Assembly: GCA_023213395.1 (NCBI GenBank) | Contig: CM041465.1 | Coordinates: forward strand, 22,134,001-22,198,000 | Direction: 5' to 3' | DNA length: 64,000 bases | Origin: Cycas panzhihuaensis | Lineage: Eukaryota; Cycadophyta | Part shown: positions 33,867 to 43,088 of the stretch, piece after piece | Layout: every line of letters starts with the position of its first letter | Numbering within the stretch: position 1 is the first letter of the stretch | Program-made: the position numbers and the translations under genes | Notes under the pieces: generated by a model | What the model was told of the DNA's origin: nothing | What the model saw: the letters and a program-made list of their open reading frames with translations, nothing else | Databases searched by the model: none

Positions 33867-36415
33867 TGTTTCCTAGCTTCCGGGAATGGATACGGAATCA
33901 CCGACTCAGGTAAGTGCAGGTATGTCTCTTGCATTTTCATCACTTTCTTTTACTGGATGTTTGCTTGCGTATCTGCATGTGTATGACTTTGTGGGCGACC
34001 TTGTGGTCGTCCACACTTATTAGCCTATGGCGTATAGCGGGGGCACACTCCTGGTGAGTGTGGCACCACAGTGACCGTATCACTTCACGCATCATCCTCC
34101 TCGCTCCGGGATCCACTAGGTTTGTGCCACCTCACTTTGTCGATGACTCATCATCGTTTGGTCAACTTGCCACCCCAGTCGAGCCCTAGTTTTGCTCCTT
34201 TGGTCCCGTTTGTTGGCTTGTTTGCTTAGGGTAGGTGTTTTAGCATTATGTTAGCCTTTTGATCGTCGCCTTTACACTGGGTGGTTGGTAGGCCCCCATT
34301 TTTAGCCCTAGGCATGTCTGCAGATTTTTCACGCGATATCGTCGGAATATTCGCGATGCAGCGAATAGTCAGTGATGCAGTTGTCTCAGATTGTTTTTAA
34401 AAATCCGCCGTGGCAATTTCGCATTTATTGCGAAACTACCACGTGGCTCGCGCTTTATTCCTCTTCCAGCTGCGCCCTAATCACATGCTTTAGGGTTTTG
34501 CTTGAGTACTTAAGCCCTTTTTGGCTCATTTTCAAGGATCTTTTGGCTCACTTTTGGAATTGCTCTCAAGGAAACACTCTCTGCTTTCTGCTTCTCTCTG
34601 CTTTGTTTCTTTGCATCAGCGGACTGCACCCTTCATCTGACCTTGACTCTCCTTTGGCGTGGTGAGACATTCTCCTAGCTCCTCAAGCGCCTTGGAGGGC
34701 TCCTTTGAAGTGGTGTCAGTAGGTCTTCACCAGGCAATCCATAAGCGCCCCAAGTGCGGTGTTTCCCGTCACACCTCGTAGCGGGCCCCAAACCTGCTCT
34801 ACCGGATCTGGGCTGATTTATCAGTCCCTTTCTGCTACCCTTTGGCTGAGGCAAATCCCTTGCCTCTTCTCTCCAGGTATTCCTTGTTTATGCTTGTTTT
34901 CCTTGTGATTTTCATGCTTCAGCTCGTTTGCTCTTACTTGTTGCTTGAGGGTTGGTTGTCCTCCCTTTTGGGGCTATTATACCACTCTCCACATGCTTCT
35001 TACTGTGTTTCTTTGTCCAAGGCGGTGTGGAGGGTTGCATAGGTTTTGGAGAGGAGGCTGGGTGGATTACATGCCACCTTCCACGCTCCTAGGCGGCTCT
35101 TAGCCCCCAAAACCTCCCTCTCCCCGTCTTGCCCTTGGCTTCAAACAAGGGTTTGAAAACTCCCGGTTGCCCAAACCGTTGATTTGGGGCCTTTGCTTGG
35201 GTCTGGGCATCACACATAAGTCCCAACCGCTGGTTCCTCGCTTCACCTTTCTTCCCCGGGTCACCCGGTTTGCTCCTCATAGCATCCCGGTTTGCCGTGG
35301 GTTCCCTTGGGCCTTTCTTTGCCCCTTTTTGCTGCCATTTTCCAGCTCTTGTTCTTGACTTTCCCCTCACGCCTCGTGGCTCTTGGGGAGGTTTGGGCAT
35401 CACTTGCGGGAGGTAGGCCACTCTGAGGCTTACCCAGTCATTTACTTTCACTTTGGTCACTTTCTTTTGATACTTTGATTGTCGGATTAGTACTAACGCA
35501 TGTACATTCAAATTCTCGTTTGTGCTATTTAGCCATATATTGTTAGAGTTTTTTGTGTTGCATGTTAGTGCTCTTCCATTGGGAAGAGAAAGAGACCGCT
35601 GTTGCTTGCAGGTACTTGGAAAGCGTGGAGCGCATCGCCCGTGGGCCTAGCTACCGGTAAGCACCTTCATATGTGTTATGTTTTCATGCTATTTCATTTC
35701 TTAGTTGGTGCTTCTTTTCTTTCTTGGTTTTGCATTTGATTTTCCGGGGAAGGTAAGGAAGCCCCTCTTAAATCCATCATGATACCTCACATCCAGTATG
35801 TTGTGTAGAGTGGTTAGACGCCCCTCGGGAAGGTTACTTCGTCTCGCACGCCTTCGCTCCAGGTGCACATTCATTCCCCTCCGCTACCCTTTCTTTTTCC
35901 TTTTATTTCTTTCGTAGTAATTAGTACATTGAAGGATTAAAAGGGAAAAATTGGTTCGGTACTTGCTTGCGATTCTTTTATCTTGTTTCATGCATCTTTA
36001 TCATTCGTAGGGAAGATTGTAGGAGTCCTTCTCTCCCTACCTTTCCTCTTCGCCTTTGACCACACGAGTGCCTTGCTTCCAAAGATCACTCGTGTATCAG
36101 GTTAGGTTGTGTAGGATTGCTCTTGGCCTGTCTCCATTAGGCCTTCTCTTCCCCCCTTCTAGCCACCCAAGGGTGGGAGGGTCCTATTCCCAGGTTAACT
36201 CAGGTTTGCCCTACGCACCTTCACCCCTTACTTGAAGCGGTGAAGGGTCACCCGATAGTAGGCATACTCCATTGCAGATCCCGAACTCGCGCTCCGACGC
36301 TTGGGGCGCTCTGCGTGGTAGTTACCCACCTTTTAGGTCCCACCTTCCATTATTCCACCACTCACCCTCTCTTACACCCTGCTCGGTTAGGTAGTTATCC
36401 GTAGCAGCGTGTCCC
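33867..36415 (+). repeat. 5' LTR of copy D
   Basis: About 2.55 kb from TGTTTCCTAGC to GTCCC (GTCCA in the partner LTR). Colinear with 43089-45654, differing by scattered substitutions and many 1-3 base indels (my rough estimate is 5%). Shares with the other LTR types only the first ~50 bases including CAG/GTAAGT (33907-33915), the GGGGAAGGTAAGGAAGCCCC block (about 35746-35765) and scattered segments. AGTACTTAAGCCC after TTTAGGGTTTT (about 34490) may be the core promoter. A minus-strand open frame (35089-35511) lies inside. Confidence 0.88.
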
Positions 36416-36416
36416 T

Positions 36417-36435
36417 TGGCGACCATCTTGGGGCG
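36417..36435 (+). other. PBS-like site of copy D
   Basis: TGGCGACCATCTTGGGGCG, one base after the LTR. It is the CpG-containing and probably least decayed version of the site found at 8600, 25637 and 59910. Confidence 0.6.
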
Positions 36436-36581
36436 CGATGAAGGGAGCTAGTTTCGCTCTCTTCGGTTGGTTTTGCTACTCTTGTGTGATCCTTTCCATA
36501 CTTATCTCGATTTCCACGTTGGGCACCCCCCAACGCGTGTGTTCGCTTTTCTCCTTTGCTAACATTGCCGGTTGACCTCGC

Positions 36582-38588
36582 ATGCAGCGTTTCTCTCGTC
36601 GTTTGCGCGGTCTACCTCCTTTGTTAGAGGACCCTGAGTATCGCCTTCTTGCCTCGTCGGATTCTGATCTGACTATGGAGGGATACTCTTCCGATTGGAC
36701 TTACCACACTTCGGCCATGGAAACCTATGCCTTTCCTCCTGTTATTCCCGGGTCCACCCAAGAGGGTGACGACCCCCTTTATTATCCAAATGACCAATCC
36801 CTTTCTTTCGATGCTCATCCTTCTACCCACGTCGTAGAAGGACCCATTCCTCTTGAGGGTTGCCACGTAGTTGGCAATTCTTATGAGGAACGTTTCGAGG
36901 ATCCTACCTTGTTTGAGGTTCTGATCACCTCTTACGAGTGTGTTGGGACTCCTCCTATTGACGTAGTTGAAGCTTTCAATGAGTGTTGCCGCGCAACACG
37001 CTTGCAACCGTGTCCTAGGTGGTTTGAGGATGTTCTTCGTGGAGGGGCCTCTTCCTCTTCCGCTCCCCCACCTCATGCCTCATCCTCATCCGCCCTTCCT
37101 ATGACCACAAATCCCTTCGTGCCTACATATACGTCCCACTCGTTCCCTGCAGTGGGGGCATGCGTGGCACCTTCCGTCCCTCATCAAGGTCCTAATGCCT
37201 TAGGATCTTCTCGTGGTGTGCCTTTTCCTCAATTGAGGGTTAGCATACCCACTCCTAATCAAACCAATGTGCCATCCCCTAATGTGGCGCATATCGTCCC
37301 TAGTAGGCCTATTGGCCCTACTAGCTTTCCAACCATTAGTCATGTGGGATCCGCTCCCACGTATCTTCCACCAAAGACGTTGGTGCTTCCTTCTACGTTC
37401 CCCCAGGATATACCTCTCAACCTTGGGGGCAGGGTAGAGGAAGCCATCTTCCCGTTTATGGGGTGGATCTGCTACACCCATATGGGGTTGCTCCACCTAC
37501 GGTGGCCCATATGGGCAAAACCCAGTTCCACATCCGTCTTGCCCTTCTTCCAACGCAATCCCATCCATTGTGCCTTCGCAAGGGAACCCGACTCCCTTCC
37601 AAGGCACTTACCCCCACGCCTCTTTCGGCGCTTCCTCAGGAGGATGGGTGTTCCACCCCACCCGCGCCTTGTGCGTTACCTACTTCGACATCCGTTGATC
37701 CTACGGTTCGAGCAGGCGCGCCCTTCATGGACTTTAGGTCAACCCCTCTTTCGGTTGGCGTTACGAACCAACTTCTTTGCCTCATCCCCACAAGTTCCTA
37801 GATTCGATGGAACTTCGTCCATGACCCGGCGAACATGTCCGTAGTTTTTCTATGGCATGCATCGATTCTTGGGCTTATGACCATATTTTGATGAAACTAT
37901 TCCTAGATCCTTGCGGTGGCGCCCTCAAATGGTTCTCTGGTCTCCTGCCCATTCAATCCATTCATTCCAAAGATTGGTGGATGAGTTCATCAACTATTTT
38001 GATGTAGCTTGTCCATTTGAGAGCGGAATGAAGTCTCTTCTCTCGCTCAAACAAGGTCACGATGAGATGAATCGTGACTTTGTCTGCGGCGATTCCACGA
38101 CTTGCTTCACTCCACTAAGGCAACATTGCGGGAGGCGGCGAGACTTGTTCGTCAATGCGCTTCATCCCGAAGTCCACGTGGAAGTCCTCAAGATGGGGGC
38201 AACCACATGCGATTCCACGATCGCCAAGTGCTTGGAGGCTATTGAGATCAGCGGGCCTCAGAAACCTCTTAAGCCCTCACAACGTCGTGAGGCACCACCC
38301 CTACCAAGGATACCAAACCTTCCCGGTAAGCGGTCTTCCTCTCATCCTACAGGAGGACTTTAGACCCTCTCACATCGCTACGCTCATTCGAGCGTCACGA
38401 TGAAGAGCTCAAGCTTCAAGATCCTTCATCTCCTACGTCAAACAAGCAAGTCCAACAAACTACCCAAGCTCCTCTTCCCGGGAATGAAGCGCCCGGTCCT
38501 CTCAAGCGAGAAGGTCGACCCTCGCTTGAGAAAGTGGTGCTCCATTCATGGGGATTGCTTCCACGACGATTCGCGTTGTAGGGCCTAG
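36582..38588 (+). pseudogene. gag of copy D (long open N-terminus, then frameshifted)
   Basis: ATG 36582 opens a 420-codon frame starting MQRFSRRLRGLPPLLEDPEYR. The true gag frame is followed to about 37430, after which the equivalent of copy F continues in another frame (37463-37801, YGVDLLHPYG in copy D terms). The gag core lies at 37860-38290: WFSGLLP, VDEFINYF, LLSLKQGHDEMNRDF, RDLFVNALHPEVHVEVLKMGATTCDS. The finger WCSIHGDCFHDDSRC (CX2HX4HX4C) is at about 38538-38582, followed by RA and TAG (38586-38588). The start is chosen because copies B and F align there. Several indels, so a complete Gag is not made from this copy. Confidence 0.82.
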
Positions 38589-39600
38589 CATCGAAGGATG
38601 CCCCTCGGCCGATTCTTCTCAAGCAGGCCTCGAGGCTTAATTTGGATCAACGGTTCATAAGGATCCGTTCCTGGCACGGGGCGTGATCGCAATACCTAAA
38701 CCAAGAACAACGTAGCAGGGAAGATCGCTGATCCCCGTCCTTCCGCGACAAAGGGAAGGCGCTAGGAATCTTCTTCCTTTTCTTGTTCTCTAGTCGTGCA
38801 CCCGTCACCTTCACGACCCGTAGCGGGGAAGAAGGTGATCCGATTCTTGAGCAACTCCCACTTTTGCCCTTACGCGATCTCAAGCGCTAAGGAAGCGGGG
38901 AGCTTTTGTCCTCCGCTCCTTGACCCTCTTCGAGACCCTTCCTCGAAGTCCCTCTCTTTCCCAAGGCTATTCACATGCGCGGGTCGTTCGACTTAGAAGG
39001 GCACTTACCCAACCCTCTTTGGGAAGGGTAAGCCTTTTACGTGGGCGAGCTCCATACGGTCATTGCAGAATGTCCTTGATGGGCGTTCGAGGAGTTGTCC
39101 CAGCGGCGGGCCCTCCTCACGGAAGCTTTAGGATCGAGTGATGTACATCCACGCTTTGGGTGTCGCCCAAGGTTGTGGACCTGCTTTATTCCTTTGATCC
39201 TGGGATCTTCCCCTAGGTGAAAGGAGCGTCGGTGGAACTTCCCATTCACCATTACCATCGATCGCTTTGTTGTACTCTTGAAGCTGTTATCGACAACGGT
39301 TCTTAATCGATCTCATGCCCTTGCGTGTCATGCAAGAGCTTGGTATTTACGCCTTGGAACCCATTCCTGGCGATGCCAAGGGTATGCGGTGGCGAAGACC
39401 CCTCGGGATGCAGCCGCGATTCCGCTTACCCTTGAGGGTAAGACCGTTCTTCTTGAGCGTTGTAGTCCTTGATGTTGATGTGGATTACAACCTCCTTCTA
39501 GGTCGTCCATGGCTTGATCAAATGGGAGCCGTGTGCTCGACCCTTTGGGGACAACTTAAATTCGTCCATGATGGACGAATGAGAGTGATCCCATGAATGC
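38589..39600 (+). pseudogene. gag tail and protease of copy D (broken)
   Basis: After the TAG the Arg-rich gag tail and protease N-terminus are heavily frameshifted. The active site VIDNGS is at about 39286-39303, followed at once by a TAA. The second half is open at 39315-39596: MPLRVMQELGIYALEPIPGD, VVVLDVDVDYNLLLGRPW, WLDQMGAVCSTLWGQLKFVHDG. DNGS matches copies A, C and F. Confidence 0.75.
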
Positions 39601-40600
39601 CCTTTACTAAATAAACTTGCTCTACCGATTCGGCAACCCAGGCTCATCCACTCATGCCTCGGCTTGCTCTATTGGGATACCTAACCCGTCCAAAGAAGAC
39701 CCCACGTCTCCTCCTCCTAGTCTCACACGGTTCGCCCCTATTGGCGTTGGGAGTTACGGGTACCTCGCTTCGTTCAGCGATGATGAGTCGCTCGATGAAC
39801 ACGAGGGTTGTCCTCACCCCGTCTCTTTCCTCTGCGCCAATAGGTTGCACCTGCCCTGTTCTAGATCCCCGTCTAGAACTTCTCTCGTTGGTGAGGCTAG
39901 CCCTTCGTGCGTGTCGTACGTCATCGCTTGTGTTGACCCGCCTGTCGGCATTTCTCCTTTTTCGTTACCCCCCGTAGGTAATGGTTTTGAGGAATTGCCT
40001 TTTGCTCCTTTTGAGGGTCACCTTTCTGCTTTTCCTTGATTTCCATGAGGAAGGCGAGCAACGATGGTCATCACGGTCCGTTGCTCTCACTCCCTCGGTC
40101 GTCTCCTACTCGAGTAAGGTCATCCATGCGGTGGATTATTTCGAGGGCGATGAAACCACTGCTCGAGCATCTAACGGGCCTTGCGCCTAACACGCCTTCG
40201 GTCATCAAGCTTGGTCACGGAAGATCCTCGCGATCGGATCCACACTTGGCGATCCGATCCGTCTCTTATTCCTCCACCTCCCGTTGATCTTCCCTCTCCA
40301 CTTGAGGAAGGCAGCGCCATGTGCATGGGGGCAACCCGGGGCGTAGTCTTGGCCGGGCAAGGTCATTAAGGTTGGGTTGGAATGCTCTCGATGAGGTAAG
40401 GGAATACTCCCTTGTTCCGGAGTTTGAGACATTTTCGCATGGGATTATCTTTGACATGAAGGAATCGACCCCTCGATTGTCACTCATAACCTCACCACCC
40501 TTCACTGGCGCTTGCCATGCGCGAGCGGCGTCCCCTTCACCGGCTCTGCGCCACCATCAAGATGGAGGTAGAAGCTTCAGACTGAGCTCATTACTTCCAT
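39601..40600 (+). pseudogene. Linker and RT N-terminus of copy D, truncated at an internal deletion
   Basis: Linker: RFAPIGVGSYGYL at about 39730, the acidic SDDESLDEHE block, HPVSFL (frame 39617-40039), then AVDYFEGDE near 40127. RT N-terminus: GSAMCMGATRGVV near 40312, DMKESTPRLSL-like near 40455, and KMEVEA near 40560. RT stops in ITSIDR at about 40600, where the sequence jumps to the integrase C-terminus. The palm with FMDD is absent. Confidence 0.7.
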
Positions 40601-40615
40601 TGACCGTTTGACTAA
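40595..40615 (+). other. Internal deletion junction in pol of copy D
   Basis: ACTTCCATTGACC (RT, equal to the SIDY region) joins TTTGACTAAGTCCG (integrase C-terminal CLSK-like region). Relative to copies B and C about 2.3 kb of RT, RNase H and integrase core are missing. TTGA(C) occurs on both sides, a possible microhomology. Confidence 0.7.
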
Positions 40616-40751
40616 GTCCGAACCCCGATGGGTTGGCCCCTTTGTCATTATCGAATTCCTCGATAATGGTGCTTACAGGATAGCCACCCTAGAAGGACTC
40701 GAATTTGAGAAAGCCGTTAATGAGATGTTCCTTAAGAAGTTCTACGCATGA
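40601..40751 (+). pseudogene. Integrase C-terminus remnant, copy D
   Basis: Codons read RLTKSEPRWVGPFVIIEFLDNGAY, IATLEGLEFEKAVNEMF and LKKFYA, ending at TGA 40749-40751. Matches the integrase ends of copies B (15499) and C. Only this C-terminal piece survives; catalytic and zinc domains are absent. Confidence 0.8.
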
Positions 40752-41460
40752 TCCCTCGGCGATTCCTTCGCCTTGCTCCGAAATGAGCCTAAACTACCAT
40801 CTTAGGTTGTCCCCATTCTTCCCAACCACGGGTAGAGTGGCAACTTAAGACAGACTCCTTCTTCTTCTTTTCGGTTCCTTTCGCGAAACCCGCGTTCCCA
40901 TATTCTCTTGGGAACCCTTGTGTCGTCTTGCTTGGGCATCCCCCAATTAGGGAGACGCTTGGGGGCCTCGTCGCCCCCCTTCCTACCCGTTGTTTCCTCC
41001 GCATATCCCACTATGCTCTCCTGCAGACATGTACTCCGTCTCGCTCCCTAACCTCACACTTCTATGTCATCCCACTCTCAGCGTATGTGTGTGCCCCTGT
41101 TAGGTGTGTGGTCGTGCATGGGTGGAAACGTGTCCATCATATAACAAAATATCCACAACATAAAACATCTACAACATAACATTCACAATACTCAAAAATA
41201 AATATACATATCATCCACATATGATACATCATGCCTGACATCTCATATCCCAATGGGGTTCCAATCACCCCATGCATATATATATACATATCAAAAATCA
41301 TATCATCATACATCACAGGAAGCCGATGTCCTTGCGAGGGGTACAATCATATGGTCCTATATATGACCCCACAGGCCGTGCTTTCCCTGTCGGATCTGCA
41401 TATACATGTCCCTCACTGTGGCCAGCTCACTGGGTGCCATCTCCCGGTCTGTGATCCCTC
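40752..41460. other. Noncoding block after integrase, copy D
   Basis: Same block as in copies B and C: GAAATGAGCCTAAACTACCAT near 40779, a degenerate inverted-repeat partner near 40839, then CATA-rich sequence with ATATATATATA near 41276. Open frames here overlap on both strands and have no recognisable motif. Confidence 0.5.
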
Positions 41461-41733
41461 TCACAGGGACCACATGCCTCTGAGGCTCCTCACAGGCCTC
41501 CGCGAGCTGCCTGCCCCGCTCTCCTCATCCCTAGGTCGTCTCGGGGTCGTCGCCGCCGTGTGGGTCCGCGTCCTGCTCCGGCTCGACCTCGAGACCATCT
41601 GCGCTACTAGTTGATCGTATCTGGCCTGGATACGATCCCGCTCTCCCCCTGCATGCCTCCAAAGTTGGGCGGCACTCCACTGCGTAAGGGAATGGCTCTG
41701 GCTTCGTACGAGAACCGGTGAAAATGAATCCAT
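41461..41733 (-). pseudogene. Antisense gene remnant (C-terminal part), copy D
   Basis: Minus-strand frame of 90 codons ending at TGA 41461-41463: an Arg-rich segment (RIQARYDQLVAQM, SRSSRSRTRTH) and RRPVRSLRGMWSL. It lines up with the last part of the antisense genes in B and C. The PMD-like part (about 2.2 kb in copy C) is missing: sequence near 41650 jumps to the equivalent of 33060. The listed start lies within that fused region and is not a native start. Confidence 0.6.
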
Positions 41734-41750
41734 TTTCCCGTCGATTTCCT

Positions 41751-41756
41751 TATATA
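41751..41756 (+). promoter_or_regulatory. TATA box upstream of aRH, copy D
   Basis: TATATA within TTTCCTTATATAGGCGGGG, followed about 20 bases later by GGGCACTTCCTC. The same pair occurs at 18624 and 33148. It lies 519 bases before the aRH start. Being kept in all three copies, including one that lost the neighbouring antisense gene body, it suggests a + strand promoter for aRH. Confidence 0.5.
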
Positions 41757-42269
41757 GGCGGGGCCCCCAACGGGCACTTCCTCTGTTTTTGGTCTCGCGT
41801 CAGTCGTTGGGACCATCTCGTTGCCCCGATTACCTTTGCCTTCTGGCCCTGTCGTTAAGCGCGCTATGTTGATGCCCTTTTTGCCCTCCTGCAAGGGCAT
41901 TTATGGTGCATCATCATCGTGCTTTTGCTAGGGCCCTTCTGTATTGTTTTGCGCGCTACTCTCGTTCCTGCCCGAGTTTATACTCGTTTGGCTCGTTTCG
42001 CCATCCTAGACTCATTCTTGCGATCCTTTCTTGCTCTTGGAGTCCCCGAAAGGAATGCCCCCCCACTCGGGGGCATGTTTCGCTTTCTAAAGGCGACCTT
42101 TTGGTACTCGAGGGTTTTCCCTTGAGCCGCTCTCCGCCGGTGATCGGATTGTTTGCTCTCACCCTGGGTTACCTCATTGCTAGGTCCTCCTACCCTTCAC
42201 GACCATTTTCTGCTGACTTGTTGTGCGTTGCTTTCGTCACCCATCGATTGCTTGGATTTTGTGTCGCCG

Positions 42270-42692
42270 ATGTCCGTCTACATCTTTACCGACGGCGGAA
42301 GCCGCGGTAATCCTGGACCTTCTGCCACTGCATGGATCCTCCGCAGCCCTTCTGGACATGATCTCCTCCGCTCTAGGATCTTCCTCCCAGAGGCTACCAA
42401 CAACGAAGCTGAGTATACAGCTGTTATTGAAGCCCTTACTGATGCTCTCCGTTTCCATCACGGATCCCTCGTTTTATTTTGTGACTCTCAAGTTGTGGTG
42501 TCTCATCTCACCCAGGTTTACCGGGTGCGATGCCCTCACTTGAGGACTCTTGCTTCTGCCGCCAGGTCCCTCTTGGCCCGCTTTTCTTCTGTCGATATCC
42601 AGCATATCCCTCGGCCTCTCAACGCTGAGGCAGATGGCCTCGTCTGCCTCATCCTTGAGCGCCGCCTCTCCCTTCTTGCTGACCGTCCCTGA
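42270..42692 (+). CDS. Archaeal-type RNase H (aRH), intact ORF in copy D
   Basis: A 140-codon uninterrupted frame. RNase H degrades the RNA strand of RNA-DNA hybrids, in these elements presumably during cDNA synthesis. All four expected acidic residues are visible: Asp in YIFTDGGSRGNPG, Glu in ATNNEAEYTAVIEAL, Asp in LFCDSQVV, and Asp in RPLNAEADGLV. The length fits a stand-alone RNase HI domain. An upstream in-frame ATG (42153) exists; 42270 is chosen because copies B (19178) and C (33723) start there. It is separated from integrase by the antisense gene remnant and preceded by its own TATA-like site. It is the only long frame of the Tat-like family here with complete catalytic residues and no stop. 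Expression is not shown. Confidence 0.85.
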   Translation: MSVYIFTDGGSRGNPGPSATAWILRSPSGHDLLRSRIFLPEATNNEAEYTAVIEALTDALRFHHGSLVLFCDSQVVVSHLTQVYRVRCPHLRTLASAARSLLARFSSVDIQHIPRPLNAEADGLVCLILERRLSLLADRP

Positions 42693-43088
42693 GGTTTGCC
42701 TGGCCTTCCCGTCGCCCAAGCCCCAGGTCGTCTGTCACTCTACTTTGTGATCCGTTCGCACCTCCGAAACTGGGTTACTAATGAGGTAAAACTATGGTAT
42801 CCACTATTTGTTCTTTATTTAGCTATGCATGTTCTCTTGCATCCTTTGTGGTGGGGACAGCCCCCTCACCTGTTTCATTCTTCCAATCGGTTCCCAGGTG
42901 GCCCATAGGCAGCCCCTATGTTGTCTCCACCGCCGTTTTTGTATCCACGCGTCCCGCCACGACACTCACCGGTGCCCTTGCCAACTGTTATGATCTTGAT
43001 TGATATATCTATATCGCGTACTTGCAACGGTTGTGTTGCGGCGTCGCCATCGCACCGGGCTTCGGCGGTGAGCCTACCTGCCAGGCGG
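42693..43088 (+). other. aRH 3' flank, copy D
   Basis: Includes the conserved TAATGAGGTAAAACTATGG block (about 42779) and ends in CCAGGCGG before the LTR, a poor polypurine tract compared with copy B. Open frames here are short and not shared. Confidence 0.5.

Noticed and set aside
36624-37076. 150-codon minus-strand frame opposite gag of copy D
   Set aside because: Shadow frame of gag; no motif and not kept in copies B or F.
36582-37844. The whole 420-codon frame as an intact gag protein
   Set aside because: After about 37430 the frame no longer matches gag of copies B and F; the gag reading continues in other frames, so the last third is out of frame.
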